64,000 bases of DNA from Lederbergia citri (lineage in GTDB: Bacteria > Bacillota > Bacilli > Bacillales > Bacillaceae_C), in contig NZ_JAGYPG010000001.1 in assembly GCF_018343625.1 (NCBI RefSeq), positions 1,631,391-1,695,390 of the forward strand, read 5' to 3'. The translations under genes were made by a program, and so were the position numbers. The notes under the pieces are model-generated. The model was not told where the DNA came from. It worked only from the letters and a program-made list of their open reading frames with translations, and did not search any database. The stretch's first letter is position 1, and each line of letters starts with the position of its first letter. Shown one piece after another: positions 37,614 to 46,441 of this stretch.

Positions 37614-38708
37614 TTATTTTGCAGTCAAAAACCTTCCAGATCCACTTACAAGCTGCTGAAGTCTCCTATAAAGCCTTCCATTCCAGTAAAAGAAATAACT
37701 AGTGACTCCGCCGTGCTTCATGATTTTTTTCGCAAGTGTTCTTACATCCTTTTGTTCGTTAACTTTACGATCCGATAAGTAAACTCCGAGAAGGCCGCGA
37801 TTTATTAACTGATGAAATTTCTTGTCAGGTAAATTTTTCGTATGCTTGTCAGCCTCGTCCAGAAAGTGAATAAACCGATTTAGCATTTGGTCTTCGTCTT
37901 CATAATAAAAACAAAAATTCAAGTCCCCGCCCGCGCGGTCCTCATCTTGATCAATAAAATAATCAAGTAAAATATGCAAGCCTTGAATATAAGGAAAATA
38001 TCCTTCGCGAATCATTTCCGCGTGTTTTTCTTCAAAATCATTACGCAAGGCATACGAAATTAAACAAAAGATCCCTAAAGTTGATCCAGAACAAGCTGAA
38101 AATTCATGCCATCCCATTTCAGGCAATAAATCCTTATACTCGGCAAACCATTCTTTTAAACGATCTTCCCGTTCTTCCCAACAAACATGTTTATGTATTT
38201 GCAAATCACAGTAATATTGACATAATTCAAGTAAAAACGGTTTTACGGCCTCATAATGAGGTACGTCCGCGAGTACATTTTGACATGTTTGCACTAGCTC
38301 GGTTAAATAACCGCCATCTTCCCTCTCCACTCTAAAACGATAATATTGTTTTGGCTCTTCCCCAACCGTCAAGGCATCCCTCATCGACTCGTGCAATGCG
38401 GCAAAATCCTTTGGATCAAGAGATGTGCTTCGATCACAAAGATTGTCTAAATAGTCGCTGATCGTTTGATATGCAACAATAAATTCTATCGCCGATTGCT
38501 TCCCATCATGAGCTGTAAGTGCCATAATTGCTCCGCCCTCACAATGAAATGTTTTATGTTCTATGCTAGCGAGGGCTTGCTGTCTTAATTCTATATCTGG
38601 AATAGCTGCTGCTCGCTCCTTCCAATGTGCTAATTCAGCATGAACGGCAGGCATTATTTTTCGATAAACTTGATTCATTAACGCTATTGGATGCAACGGC
38701 AAAGACAT
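37614..38708 (-). CDS. ytpB: tetraprenyl-beta-curcumene synthase YtpB
   Basis: A 364-residue class I-type terpene synthase (DUF2600 family) that converts C35 heptaprenyl diphosphate to tetraprenyl-beta-curcumene. Aspartate-rich motifs DYLDNLCDR (about 86-94) and DYFIDQDED (about 250-258) are present, the second being the likely Mg-binding element. Products protect Bacillus spores in B. subtilis. ATG 38708 follows GAGGTGATT. It lies 29 bp after ytpA, as one operon. Confidence 0.94.
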   Translation of the reverse strand: MSLPLHPIALMNQVYRKIMPAVHAELAHWKERAAAIPDIELRQQALASIEHKTFHCEGGAIMALTAHDGKQSAIEFIVAYQTISDYLDNLCDRSTSLDPKDFAALHESMRDALTVGEEPKQYYRFRVEREDGGYLTELVQTCQNVLADVPHYEAVKPFLLELCQYYCDLQIHKHVCWEEREDRLKEWFAEYKDLLPEMGWHEFSACSGSTLGIFCLISYALRNDFEEKHAEMIREGYFPYIQGLHILLDYFIDQDEDRAGGDLNFCFYYEDEDQMLNRFIHFLDEADKHTKNLPDKKFHQLINRGLLGVYLSDRKVNEQKDVRTLAKKIMKHGGVTSYFFYWNGRLYRRLQQLVSGSGRFLTAK

Positions 38709-38737
38709 CTTCCAATCACCTCATCATCAATGCTCGC

Positions 38738-39550
38738 TTATTCAGTATATACATTATAACCTATTTGACGCAGCCATATCTCAACAAAGCTTTTTGCATA
38801 ATCAAATATACGCTCTCTTTCAGGCTCGTTAAAAATTTCATGATAACAATTTTCCCATTCCTTATAAATCTTTTCCGAAATTTTCACCTGATTAAACCAA
38901 TCCATTACATCGCGCTTATTCACAATTTTATCATCTCCACCTTGTAGAACCAATAAAGGAACATCGGGAAAGTTTGAAAGTTTTGTAAAGGCCGTTTTCA
39001 TTGCCTTTAACAATTCTCGATACCAACGCACTGAAACCTTTGTAACGTAGAGACTGTCGTTATGGGCTCTCTCCTTAATTTCTTCATTTCTCGTTACAAG
39101 ATCGATATCCATCTTGCTGCTAACTTTAAATTCAGGGAGAATCCAATTCAACCCGACAGATAAAGCATTGATGGGAACGGGGGGATATTCTACAAGCCCA
39201 AGACAAGGAGAAGATAATAATACACCTTCAATTTTCACTTCGATGTTTTGCAAAAGTCTAATAACAGTTAAAGCACCCATACTATGCCCAAGAAGAAAAA
39301 TAGGCAATGCAAATCTTTCAGCTTCCTTTATCCAACTATAAACTTCTTTTATATACTCATCAAAGGAATCCACATGACCTCGACTGGATCTAGTTGTTAG
39401 CCCTTGCCCCGGCAAATCACCCATAATGACATGAAAACCATTCAGTCTCCAATTTTCAATTAGCCAACCATATCGACCATGATGTTCCATTGCTCCATGG
39501 ACAATAACCATAACTCCCTTTGGATTTTGATAAGCTTCCCACTTTCGCAC
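38738..39550 (-). CDS. ytpA: monoacyl/lysophospholipase YtpA (alpha/beta hydrolase)
   Basis: A 270-residue serine hydrolase of the monoglyceride-lipase group. The oxyanion region is VIVHGAMEHHGRYG, the nucleophile is in LLGHSMGAL (Ser about 89), the acid is in LQGGDDKIV and the His is in NCYHEIFNEP. B. subtilis YtpA makes the lysophospholipid antibiotic bacilysocin. GTG 39550 matches the family N-terminus and follows GAGGTGG. It is the first gene of ytpAB. Confidence 0.92.
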   Translation of the reverse strand: MRKWEAYQNPKGVMVIVHGAMEHHGRYGWLIENWRLNGFHVIMGDLPGQGLTTRSSRGHVDSFDEYIKEVYSWIKEAERFALPIFLLGHSMGALTVIRLLQNIEVKIEGVLLSSPCLGLVEYPPVPINALSVGLNWILPEFKVSSKMDIDLVTRNEEIKERAHNDSLYVTKVSVRWYRELLKAMKTAFTKLSNFPDVPLLVLQGGDDKIVNKRDVMDWFNQVKISEKIYKEWENCYHEIFNEPERERIFDYAKSFVEIWLRQIGYNVYTE

Positions 39551-39694
39551 ATAACCACCTCAGGTAATTGTTAAAAATATTCTACCCCCTTTTTTAACAA
39601 ATGAAATATTTTCGACAAACAAAAAGAGTTTTCAACAAATTTGTAAATAATTTGTTACACTATAGATAGAAAAATTTAGAAAGAGGGATTATAT

Positions 39695-40213
39695 TTGGCT
39701 ATTTACCCTTATAAAGGAAAAAACCCCGACATCCATCCTTCTGTTTTTATCGCTGATTATGCTACGGTTACAGGAGATGTCAAAATTGGAGCAAAATCGA
39801 GTGTATGGTTCAATTGTTCTATTCGCGGAGATGTCGCTCCTACCATCATTGGTGAAAAAGTAAATATTCAAGATAACTCAGTCCTCCATCAAAGTCCTGA
39901 AAATCCTCTCATTATAGAAGATGAGGTGACAATTGGACATCAGGTTATTTTACATAGCTGCAAAATAAGAAAGAGAGCATTAATTGGGATGGGCTCCATT
40001 ATTTTGGATGGAGCTGAAATTGGTGAAGGTGCTTTTATCGGGGCCGGGAGCTTAGTTCCACAAGGTAAAGTCATTCCACCAAATACACTCGCATTCGGAC
40101 GCCCTGCAAAGGTCATACGAGAATTAAACGCTGAAGATATAAAAGATATGGAGCGAATTTCGAGGGAATACGCAGAAAAAGCAACATACTACAAATCTCT
40201 ACAAAAAGATTGA
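39695..40213 (+). CDS. ytoA: gamma-carbonic anhydrase-like protein YtoA
   Basis: A 172-residue left-handed beta-helix protein with hexapeptide repeats (VKIGAKSSVWFNCSIRGDVAP, IIEDEVTIGHQVILHSCKI). The zinc histidines of gamma-carbonic anhydrases are visible (LHQSP, GHQVILHS). The C-terminal helix is QR-like (MERISREYAEKATYYKSLQ). Catalysis is not proven for this subgroup. It starts at TTG 39695 after AGAGGG. Confidence 0.93.
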   Translation: MAIYPYKGKNPDIHPSVFIADYATVTGDVKIGAKSSVWFNCSIRGDVAPTIIGEKVNIQDNSVLHQSPENPLIIEDEVTIGHQVILHSCKIRKRALIGMGSIILDGAEIGEGAFIGAGSLVPQGKVIPPNTLAFGRPAKVIRELNAEDIKDMERISREYAEKATYYKSLQKD

Positions 40214-40300
40214 AAAGACTTGATTATATTCCGATGTAATAGAAGAAGGTTACTTTCTAGTAATCATCCATTCATTATATCTAAAAGGTGATTGATTTAT

Positions 40301-41152
40301 ATGGAAACACTACAGTTCATATCGATAGCATGTGCTGTCGGTGTATTCATTTTTCTATTTGTAAAATTTAAAAGACAAACATTCATTTCCGGTTTCTTTT
40401 CTTTTATAGCAATTATCGTTTTTGGAGCCACGATCTATTTTTATGGAATAGACAGAACGTATAGTGAAAAGACTGAAGAAGCACCGCAATATATTAAAGC
40501 TGCAAACTCAACTGAGCAAAAAGAAAAAACAGCCATTATTAAGATAGAGAATAAAGTGTTGATTGACGCTCCTGTTATTAAGCAATTCCCAGAGCTGCCA
40601 CGTGGCTGTGAAGTAACAACATTGGCTATGCTTTTAGGCAGTGCAGGGGTTGAAGTGGATAAAATGACCCTTGCTGAAGAAATCAAAAGAGATCCGACAC
40701 CCCGTACGATAAATAATGGCGAAATCCATTTTGGCAATCCTCATAAAGGATTCGTTGGCAATATGTATACATTTAATGAGCCGGGACTTGGAGTATATCA
40801 CGAACCGATCTTGGAACTTGCAGAAAATTATTTACCTAAGAAAATGGTTAATCTATCAGGACAATCCTTCGATGAATTAAAAATCCCCATTTCGGATGGT
40901 CGTCCCGTTTGGGTTATTATTAATTCTCAATACCGAGAATTAGAAGATTCATATTTTCAAATATGGCATACGAAAGACGGAAAAGTCCGAATTACGATGA
41001 AGGAGCATTCCGTGCTAATTACTGGTTATGACGATCAATTTGTCTATTTTAATGATCCGTTAACAGGCAAAAAAAATAAAAAAGCACCCATAAAAGATTT
41101 TGAAAAATCTTGGGTGCAAATGGGCAGCCAAGCGCTCACGTATTCATATTAG
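40301..41152 (+). CDS. membrane-anchored C39-like peptidase
   Basis: A 283-residue protein with two N-terminal membrane segments (FISIACAVGVFIFLFV, FFSFIAIIVFGATIYFY) and an extracellular papain-like C39/YvpB-type domain. The catalytic Cys is in LPRGCEVTTLAMLL, the His in MKEHSVLITGYD and the third residue in YFNDPLTG. Substrate is unknown. TTG 40292 is in frame, but ATG 40301 is better spaced from AAAAGGTGATT. Its last 60 bp contain the terminator of convergent asnB. Confidence 0.85.
   Translation: METLQFISIACAVGVFIFLFVKFKRQTFISGFFSFIAIIVFGATIYFYGIDRTYSEKTEEAPQYIKAANSTEQKEKTAIIKIENKVLIDAPVIKQFPELPRGCEVTTLAMLLGSAGVEVDKMTLAEEIKRDPTPRTINNGEIHFGNPHKGFVGNMYTFNEPGLGVYHEPILELAENYLPKKMVNLSGQSFDELKIPISDGRPVWVIINSQYRELEDSYFQIWHTKDGKVRITMKEHSVLITGYDDQFVYFNDPLTGKKNKKAPIKDFEKSWVQMGSQALTYSY
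41084..41117 (-). terminator. asnB terminator inside the convergent peptidase gene
   Basis: Minus strand: GCACCCAAGATTTTT / AAAATCTTTTATGGGTGC stem, then TTTTTTATTTTTTTT. It lies 32 bp past the asnB stop and wholly inside the coding end of the C39 gene. Confidence 0.88.
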
Positions 41153-43038
41153 TGAGCGGTGGCTGTTTTATATTGATTTTGAAAGTCATATTGATTTTCC
41201 ATATAGACCGAATGCCATACCATGAACACTACGACAGTCCAAATCTTACGACTATAGTCCATTTTTCCTTGGCAATGGTCTTCAAGCAAGTTCAGAACAT
41301 ATTGCTTATTAATAATATGATCCGTATCGCTTTCCTTAATGATGTTTTTTACCCAATCGTACATCTCATTTTTCAGCCAGTGACGGATTGGAACAGGGAA
41401 ACCTAGTTTTTTACGATTCAATACATGATCAGGAACAATTCCTTCTGCCGCTTTCCGAAGGATGTATTTCGTCGTACCTTCCGCAGTTTTCAAACTCGTT
41501 GGAATATTGGATGCAACATTGAATACTTCTTTATCAAGGAAAGGTACTCTAAGCTCCAGTGAATGAGCCATCGTCATTTTATCTGCCTTAAGGAGGATAT
41601 CTCCTCTCATCCAAGTGTGAATATCGATATATTGCATTTGATCTACTGGATCGTACCCAACTGTGTCAGCATATAAAGGTCTTGTTATATCACGATAATC
41701 GATGTTTTCATTATAAAATTTGAGCAAATTCCTTTTTTCTTCTTCTGAATACATTTTTGCATTTCCGATATAGCGTTCTTCCATTGGGGTAAGTCCACGC
41801 TCAATGAAGCTTTTTCCTTTTACTCCTTCAGGTAATACTTTCGCAAGACCACGAAGAAGTGATTTACCAACAGCAGGAATTTTATTAAACATTTCCAATG
41901 ATTGTGGTTCTCGATAAATATTGTATCCACCGAATAACTCATCCGCTCCCTCACCAGAAAGAACGACGGTTACATGCTTCCGTGCCTCACGCGCCACAAA
42001 ATATAAAGGAACGCATGCTGGGTCGGCAAGAGGATCATCCATATACCACATAATCTTCGGAAGTTCGTTCATATATTCCTCTGGTGTGATAACATAGCTT
42101 ATATTTTCGACTCCAAGCTTATCAGCTGTATCTTTTGCCACAACAATTTCACTAAACCCATCGCGTTCGAATCCGACGGAGAATGTTTTAATATTCGGAT
42201 GAAATTGTTTTGCAATGGATGCGATTATGGATGAGTCAATTCCACCTGAAAGGAAAGATCCAACCGGAACATCACTGCGCATATGAATATTAACAGAATC
42301 AAATAATACGTCTTGAATTTCCTTAATAAACTCTTTTTCAGATTTATAGACTGGATGGAACTGCGCCTTCCAATATCGAGAAATTTGCAATGGTTCCCCT
42401 ATTTTTTTAATAAAATAATGACCTGGTTCTAACTTTTTTATCCCTACGGTCATGGACTCCGGCTCTGGAACGAATTGATATGTCATATATTGTTGTAATG
42501 CGTCACGGTTCAATTCGTTTTTGCCCATTGCAAGCAAAATGCTCTTTTTCTCAGAAGCAAAGAAGGTACGACCATTATCTTCAAAATAAAAGAATGGTTT
42601 AATACCAAATGGATCTCTAGCACCGAACAGCTGCTGATTTTCTTTATCCCAAATCATAAAGGCGAACATTCCACGCAGCTTTTCAACAGCTTTTTCTTTC
42701 ATTTGGCTATATAAAGCGATGATAACCTCTGTATCCGAAGCTGTCTCAAACGTGATTCCTTCTTTTAAAAGTTCTTCACGCAATTCTACAAAGTTATATA
42801 CTTCACCATTAAAAATAATCCAATATCGATCATTTTCATATGATAAAGGCTGTTTACCGCTTTCGATATCGATAATACTAAGCCTGCGAAAACCGAATTG
42901 TATATGTTCATCTGTAAAATATCCCTCATCATCCGGTCCACGATGAGTGATGATTTGATTCATTTGTTTAAATAATTCATGATCAGATTCGCGGTGTTCC
43001 GTAGCCTGATCATGAATGCAACCGATAAACCCACACAT
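41149..43038 (-). CDS. asnB: glutamine-hydrolysing asparagine synthetase
   Basis: A 629-residue class II amidotransferase. Cys2 after the initiator Met (MCGFIGC) is the glutaminase nucleophile. The N-terminal Ntn domain contains HRGPDDEGYF; the synthetase domain has the PP-loop SGGIDSS. The length matches B. subtilis AsnB, which also acts in wall-precursor amidation or asparagine supply. Twelve extra upstream codons are rejected because Cys must be residue 2; AGGTGAC precedes ATG 43038. It lies downstream of metK, with a terminator between. Confidence 0.96.
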   Translation of the reverse strand: MCGFIGCIHDQATEHRESDHELFKQMNQIITHRGPDDEGYFTDEHIQFGFRRLSIIDIESGKQPLSYENDRYWIIFNGEVYNFVELREELLKEGITFETASDTEVIIALYSQMKEKAVEKLRGMFAFMIWDKENQQLFGARDPFGIKPFFYFEDNGRTFFASEKKSILLAMGKNELNRDALQQYMTYQFVPEPESMTVGIKKLEPGHYFIKKIGEPLQISRYWKAQFHPVYKSEKEFIKEIQDVLFDSVNIHMRSDVPVGSFLSGGIDSSIIASIAKQFHPNIKTFSVGFERDGFSEIVVAKDTADKLGVENISYVITPEEYMNELPKIMWYMDDPLADPACVPLYFVAREARKHVTVVLSGEGADELFGGYNIYREPQSLEMFNKIPAVGKSLLRGLAKVLPEGVKGKSFIERGLTPMEERYIGNAKMYSEEEKRNLLKFYNENIDYRDITRPLYADTVGYDPVDQMQYIDIHTWMRGDILLKADKMTMAHSLELRVPFLDKEVFNVASNIPTSLKTAEGTTKYILRKAAEGIVPDHVLNRKKLGFPVPIRHWLKNEMYDWVKNIIKESDTDHIINKQYVLNLLEDHCQGKMDYSRKIWTVVVFMVWHSVYMENQYDFQNQYKTATAH

Positions 43039-43150
43039 TTCTTTGTCACCTACTCTGAAATATTTCAAGCGCAATTGTTGCTTAAATGCGTTACATACTT
43101 GTTAATACTAACATTATTTTATCAAATTTGGCAGTAATATTTACAAAAAA

Positions 43151-43174
43151 AGAGCCGTATTTTTCATACAGCCC
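43151..43174 (-). terminator. metK terminator
   Basis: Minus-strand GGGCTGTATG / ATACGGCTC hairpin with short loop, then seven T. It lies 20 bp beyond metK. Confidence 0.82.
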
Positions 43175-43193
43175 ATTTTTCATCATTATTTGG

Positions 43194-44393
43194 TTATTGC
43201 TGTGCCGATTTTCTTATGGCTTCAGCTTTATCTGTTCTTTCCCAAGGTAAGTCTAAATCAGTACGACCGAAATGACCATAAGCAGCTGTCTTTTTGTAAA
43301 TTGGACGGCGAAGGTCGAGCATCCGAATAATTCCTGCTGGTCTTAGATCAAAGTTTTGTCTGATTGCTTCAACAAAAACTTCCTCAGAAACTTTTCCGGT
43401 TCCGAATGTATCGACTGAAATAGAGACAGGTCGAGCAACGCCAATTGCGTACGCCAACTGAACTTCACAACGGTCCGCAAGTCCTGAAGCGACAATATTT
43501 TTTGCGACATATCGAGCAGCGTAAGCAGCAGATCGGTCAACTTTCGTTGGATCTTTCCCTGAGAAAGCACCACCGCCATGGCGTGCATATCCACCGTACG
43601 TATCAACAATAATTTTTCGGCCAGTTAATCCAGCGTCACCTTGTGGTCCTCCGATAACGAAACGTCCTGTTGGATTAATGAAGTACTTTGTTTCTTCGTC
43701 AATCAATTCAGCAGAAACAACAGGTGTGATGACAAATTCCTTAATATCACTTTTAATTTGTTCTAACGTAATTTCTGGATTATGCTGTGTTGATATAACA
43801 ATTGTATCAATTCTAACCGGATTATTATGTTCATCGTACTCGACTGTCACTTGCGTTTTTCCGTCTGGTCGTAAATATGGTAAAACTTCTTCTTTCCGAA
43901 CTTCTGAGAGCCTTCTTGAAAGCTGGTGTGCGAGCGAGATTGGAAGTGGCATCAGTTCTTTCGTTTCATTGCATGCATACCCGAACATCAATCCTTGGTC
44001 TCCCGCTCCAATTGCTTCAATCTCTTCCTCTGACATAGAACCTTCTCTTGCTTCAAGAGCTTGGTTTACTCCTGCAGCAATATCAGGTGATTGTTCGTCG
44101 ATTGAAGTAATGACTGCACAAGTTTCCGCGTCAAATCCGTATTTCGCGCGAGTATAACCTACTTCTTTTATTGTATCTCTGACAATTTTTGGAATATCCA
44201 CATAAGTGGTCGTCGTAATTTCTCCAGCAACTAGTACTAGACCTGTCGTAACAGAAGTTTCACATGCTACACGTGCATTTGGATCTTTGGATAAAATAGC
44301 ATCTAGGATGGAATCCGAGATTTGATCACAAATCTTATCAGGATGCCCTTCCGTTACAGATTCTGATGTAAAAAGATGGCGAGTTTTAGACAC
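43194..44393 (-). CDS. metK: S-adenosylmethionine synthetase
   Basis: A 399-residue enzyme that makes SAM from methionine and ATP. Signatures are [18 protein letters not shown] (N-terminal ATP/Mg site), [12 protein letters not shown] and [19 protein letters not shown]. It starts at GTG 44393 after GGGAGG. It is controlled by the SAM-I riboswitch upstream, a feedback loop on its own product. Confidence 0.98.
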   Translation of the reverse strand: MSKTRHLFTSESVTEGHPDKICDQISDSILDAILSKDPNARVACETSVTTGLVLVAGEITTTTYVDIPKIVRDTIKEVGYTRAKYGFDAETCAVITSIDEQSPDIAAGVNQALEAREGSMSEEEIEAIGAGDQGLMFGYACNETKELMPLPISLAHQLSRRLSEVRKEEVLPYLRPDGKTQVTVEYDEHNNPVRIDTIVISTQHNPEITLEQIKSDIKEFVITPVVSAELIDEETKYFINPTGRFVIGGPQGDAGLTGRKIIVDTYGGYARHGGGAFSGKDPTKVDRSAAYAARYVAKNIVASGLADRCEVQLAYAIGVARPVSISVDTFGTGKVSEEVFVEAIRQNFDLRPAGIIRMLDLRRPIYKKTAAYGHFGRTDLDLPWERTDKAEAIRKSAQQ

Positions 44394-44533
44394 GATGTTT
44401 CCTCCCTCTAACAGTATGGTTTCCCTATATAAGTAACGGTACTCAATTCCTTCATGATGATAACGACTACGTAATGATATTAAGGCATCTTTACCACTAT
44501 TAACTCTAAAAAACGCAAGTCGCCTAAAAAATA

Positions 44534-44570
44534 AAAACCTTTCCTATTCTATACAATGAGGAAAGGTTTT
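44534..44570 (-). terminator. riboswitch-controlled terminator of metK
   Basis: Minus strand AAAACCTTTCCT / AGGAAAGGTTTT stem with a 13-nt loop, followed by TATTTTTT. It lies between the SAM aptamer and metK. Confidence 0.88.
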
Positions 44571-44590
44571 GTTATCATTCGAGCCTTTCA

Positions 44591-44702
44591 CTCTTATCGC
44601 CCAAGGCAATTGCCCTGCATCAGGTTAGCACCTTGCTAACAAATTGTCAGTAGGTTGCTGGGTTTCATAGGGCCTGTACCCTCCACCATCTCAGGATAAG
44701 AG
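44591..44702 (-). promoter_or_regulatory. SAM-I (S-box) riboswitch of metK
   Basis: Minus strand: P1 pair CTCTTATC / GATAAGAG closes the aptamer, inside which lie GAGATGGTGGAGGGTACAGG, CCCTATGAAACCCAGCAACC and GGTGCTAACCTGATGCAGGG, the conserved S-box elements with kink-turn. SAM binding should favour the downstream terminator. Confidence 0.95.
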
Positions 44703-44719
44703 TATCCGTTCAATCTAAA

Positions 44720-44749
44720 ATAATAGCGTAATGGGCTTGACATTGTCAA
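44720..44749 (-). promoter_or_regulatory. metK promoter (sigma-A type)
   Basis: Minus strand TTGACA (44749-44744) and TATTAT (44725-44720) with an 18-nt spacer, just upstream of the aptamer. Confidence 0.75.
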
Positions 44750-44921
44750 ATAAGAAAAATCATTGAATTTGTTTTTTTTCAAGGACTATTTTAAATATTG
44801 AATGTAAAAGATTATTAGCTTTCTACATCTTGACCTTTAGCTGGAAAAATAAGTTGGGCACGTGTCATTTGTTAAAAATAATATGGAGTAAAGGCCTTTA
44901 AACTGACAAGATTAACGATTT

Positions 44922-45092
44922 TCACTGAGAAACTGGCACTTTAAACGCTTTTATAATGACAGCATTCTCGTTTTCCACAAGGGTCACAGGCATTTTGACC
45001 GCTTCATCTGACTGTATTCGCGCTATCCACTGAGAGATGATCACTTTGGATACTTTATCAAATTTGCTCTTATTATTTAAGAGTATTTTCAA
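44922..45092 (-). CDS. possible 56-codon ORF or gene remnant
   Basis: Within the 738-bp gap between metK and ytmB, a frame from TTG 45092 reads a protein-like sequence (KFDKVSKVIISQWIARIQSD, AVKMPVTLVENENAVIIKAF). Its base composition is richer in GC than the surrounding spacer. No ribosome site is seen, and the frame extends only five codons upstream before a stop. No family was recognised. The flanks 44750-44921 and 45093-45131 show nothing clear. It may be the tail of a deleted gene. Confidence 0.35.
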   Translation of the reverse strand: MKILLNNKSKFDKVSKVIISQWIARIQSDEAVKMPVTLVENENAVIIKAFKVPVSQ

Positions 45093-45131
45093 AGAAGCTT
45101 GAGAAGCTTAACATGCACACCCAAATGTTAC

Positions 45132-45374
45132 TTAATTACTCGAATGCAATGCAGTCAGCTGATACAAAATCTTGGTCATTTCGTTTTCCCATTCAACTTT
45201 TTTAATAATGGCCGTTGCACGATAATCACTTTTTATTGAATGTCGAACCTCTAAAGGAATATCAATTGGGTACAGTCTGTAACCATTTTTTTCGAGCGTG
45301 AACATATTATCCTTTTCCCTTTTTTCCCTACCTTTTGTCACAATCATCGTATTTAATTCAAACGGCATTCCCAT
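45132..45374 (-). CDS. ytmB: YtmB, DUF2584 family protein
   Basis: An 80-residue cytoplasmic protein, the same size as B. subtilis YtmB, with core MPFELNTMIVTKGREKR, LYPIDIPLEVR and ATAIIKKVEW. It has a small beta-rich DUF2584 fold; function is unknown. ATG 45374 has GGGGGAATC at 8-nt spacing; an upstream in-frame ATG lacks one. It lies 27 bp after ytmA, same transcript. Confidence 0.88.
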   Translation of the reverse strand: MGMPFELNTMIVTKGREKREKDNMFTLEKNGYRLYPIDIPLEVRHSIKSDYRATAIIKKVEWENEMTKILYQLTALHSSN

Positions 45375-45401
45375 TCTTGATTCCCCCTTTTCCATTCCTA
45401 C

Positions 45402-46196
45402 TTAATATATATCACATCTTTGTTTTTTCATCCAAAGGCAAAGGTCTCGAACGACTTCTCGATTTATAGCAGGCGGAAAATAATGAGTAAATTGTTTAAA
45501 ATACCAAGTTTCTACTTGTTTTCCAAGTGATTGAAGCCTCTTTTCTAATCGCTTCGCATGTTCGACCGATACATTTTCATCAAGTTCACCGTGAATAATT
45601 AGGACAGGTGGCATCAAATTTTCTAATTCAAACAATGGTGTTCTGGATTCATATCCAGTTGGCTTTGTTTTCGGTGAGCCGCCAATGACACGCTTCATCA
45701 TTCTTCTCATATCGTTTCGTTCCACGTATGTAAGTGAAAGATCAGACACTCCTCCCCACGTTACAACAGAGGCTGCTTTAGGAAATTGTATGGCTGTAAA
45801 AAGCGCCATGACGCCTCCTCTTGAGAAGCCAAAAATATGAATTCTGTTTTCTTGAACATTAGGGAGGTTTTTTAATAATTCGAATGCAGAAAATGCGTCG
45901 TGCCGATCCTCACCTGCAAAATCCTCGTTCCCTTCTCCACCACGATTCCCTCTATAAAAGGGGGCAAAGACTACAAACCCTTCTGAAGCAAATTGGGCAA
46001 TTCTTGCAGGTCTGACCATTCCCACATTTTTTATTCCACCACGCAAGTAAAGAAACCCTTCATATATACCATTCTCTATCGGCTCCGCAAGTAAACCTTT
46101 TACCCTTAATCCTTGTGACATATAGGAGACTAAAAAAAGTCGAACTAGTGGATTAGGAGATGGAAAATGTTGTTTATCAATTAATGTTCCATTCAT
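45402..46196 (-). CDS. ytmA: prolyl-oligopeptidase-like alpha/beta hydrolase YtmA
   Basis: A 264-residue hydrolase of the dienelactone hydrolase/S9 group. The nucleophile is in IHIFGFSRGGVMAL, the acid in IIHGELDENVSVEHA and the His in QFTHYFPP. The substrate is unknown. In-frame upstream codons continue to 46262, into repeat copy C; ATG 46196 gives the expected length, though its AAAGGGG is 12 nt away, so the start is only moderately certain. Confidence 0.87.
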   Translation of the reverse strand: MNGTLIDKQHFPSPNPLVRLFLVSYMSQGLRVKGLLAEPIENGIYEGFLYLRGGIKNVGMVRPARIAQFASEGFVVFAPFYRGNRGGEGNEDFAGEDRHDAFSAFELLKNLPNVQENRIHIFGFSRGGVMALFTAIQFPKAASVVTWGGVSDLSLTYVERNDMRRMMKRVIGGSPKTKPTGYESRTPLFELENLMPPVLIIHGELDENVSVEHAKRLEKRLQSLGKQVETWYFKQFTHYFPPAINREVVRDLCLWMKKQRCDIY

Positions 46197-46242
46197 GCTA
46201 ATAGAGGTCCCCTTTACTAAAGTGTGCATTCTTATAATTGTC

Positions 46243-46365
46243 AAGCGCCTATCCACTAGCAAACTCCTTGCCCTTTTCCCTACGATAAATCAAAGGGCAA
46301 AATCGGAACGTCGACGGACCACATCCTGTGGAACTGTACGTCGATGAACAGGCGCTTCCGCTTTT
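46243..46365 (-). repeat. interspersed repeat, copy C (short form)
   Basis: On the minus strand it starts AAAAGCGGAAGCGCCTGTTC and ends TTGCTAGTGGATAGGCGCTTGA. It keeps the left module (TCGACGTACAG, CACAGGATGTGG) and the right end (TTATCGTAGGGAAAAGGGC), but lacks the GAGATAAAGGAAACACG motif. It occupies the divergent ytmA-ytlA intergenic region. Confidence 0.8.
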
Positions 46366-46441
46366 CTTATAGGCTATCACACATTTTAGCCCAATTCATA
46401 CTATATGTTAGCCCAGATTAAATCACAAGGAGGATCGCACA

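Noticed and set aside
43678..44157. 159-codon plus-strand ORF antisense to metK
   Set aside because: No ribosome site, Ser/Thr-rich low-information translation; metK on the other strand is certain.
46216..46244. TTGACA at the outer end of repeat copy C as a promoter for ytmA
   Set aside because: The matching -10 (TTTAGT) is poor and the predicted start would fall within the ytmA ribosome site.
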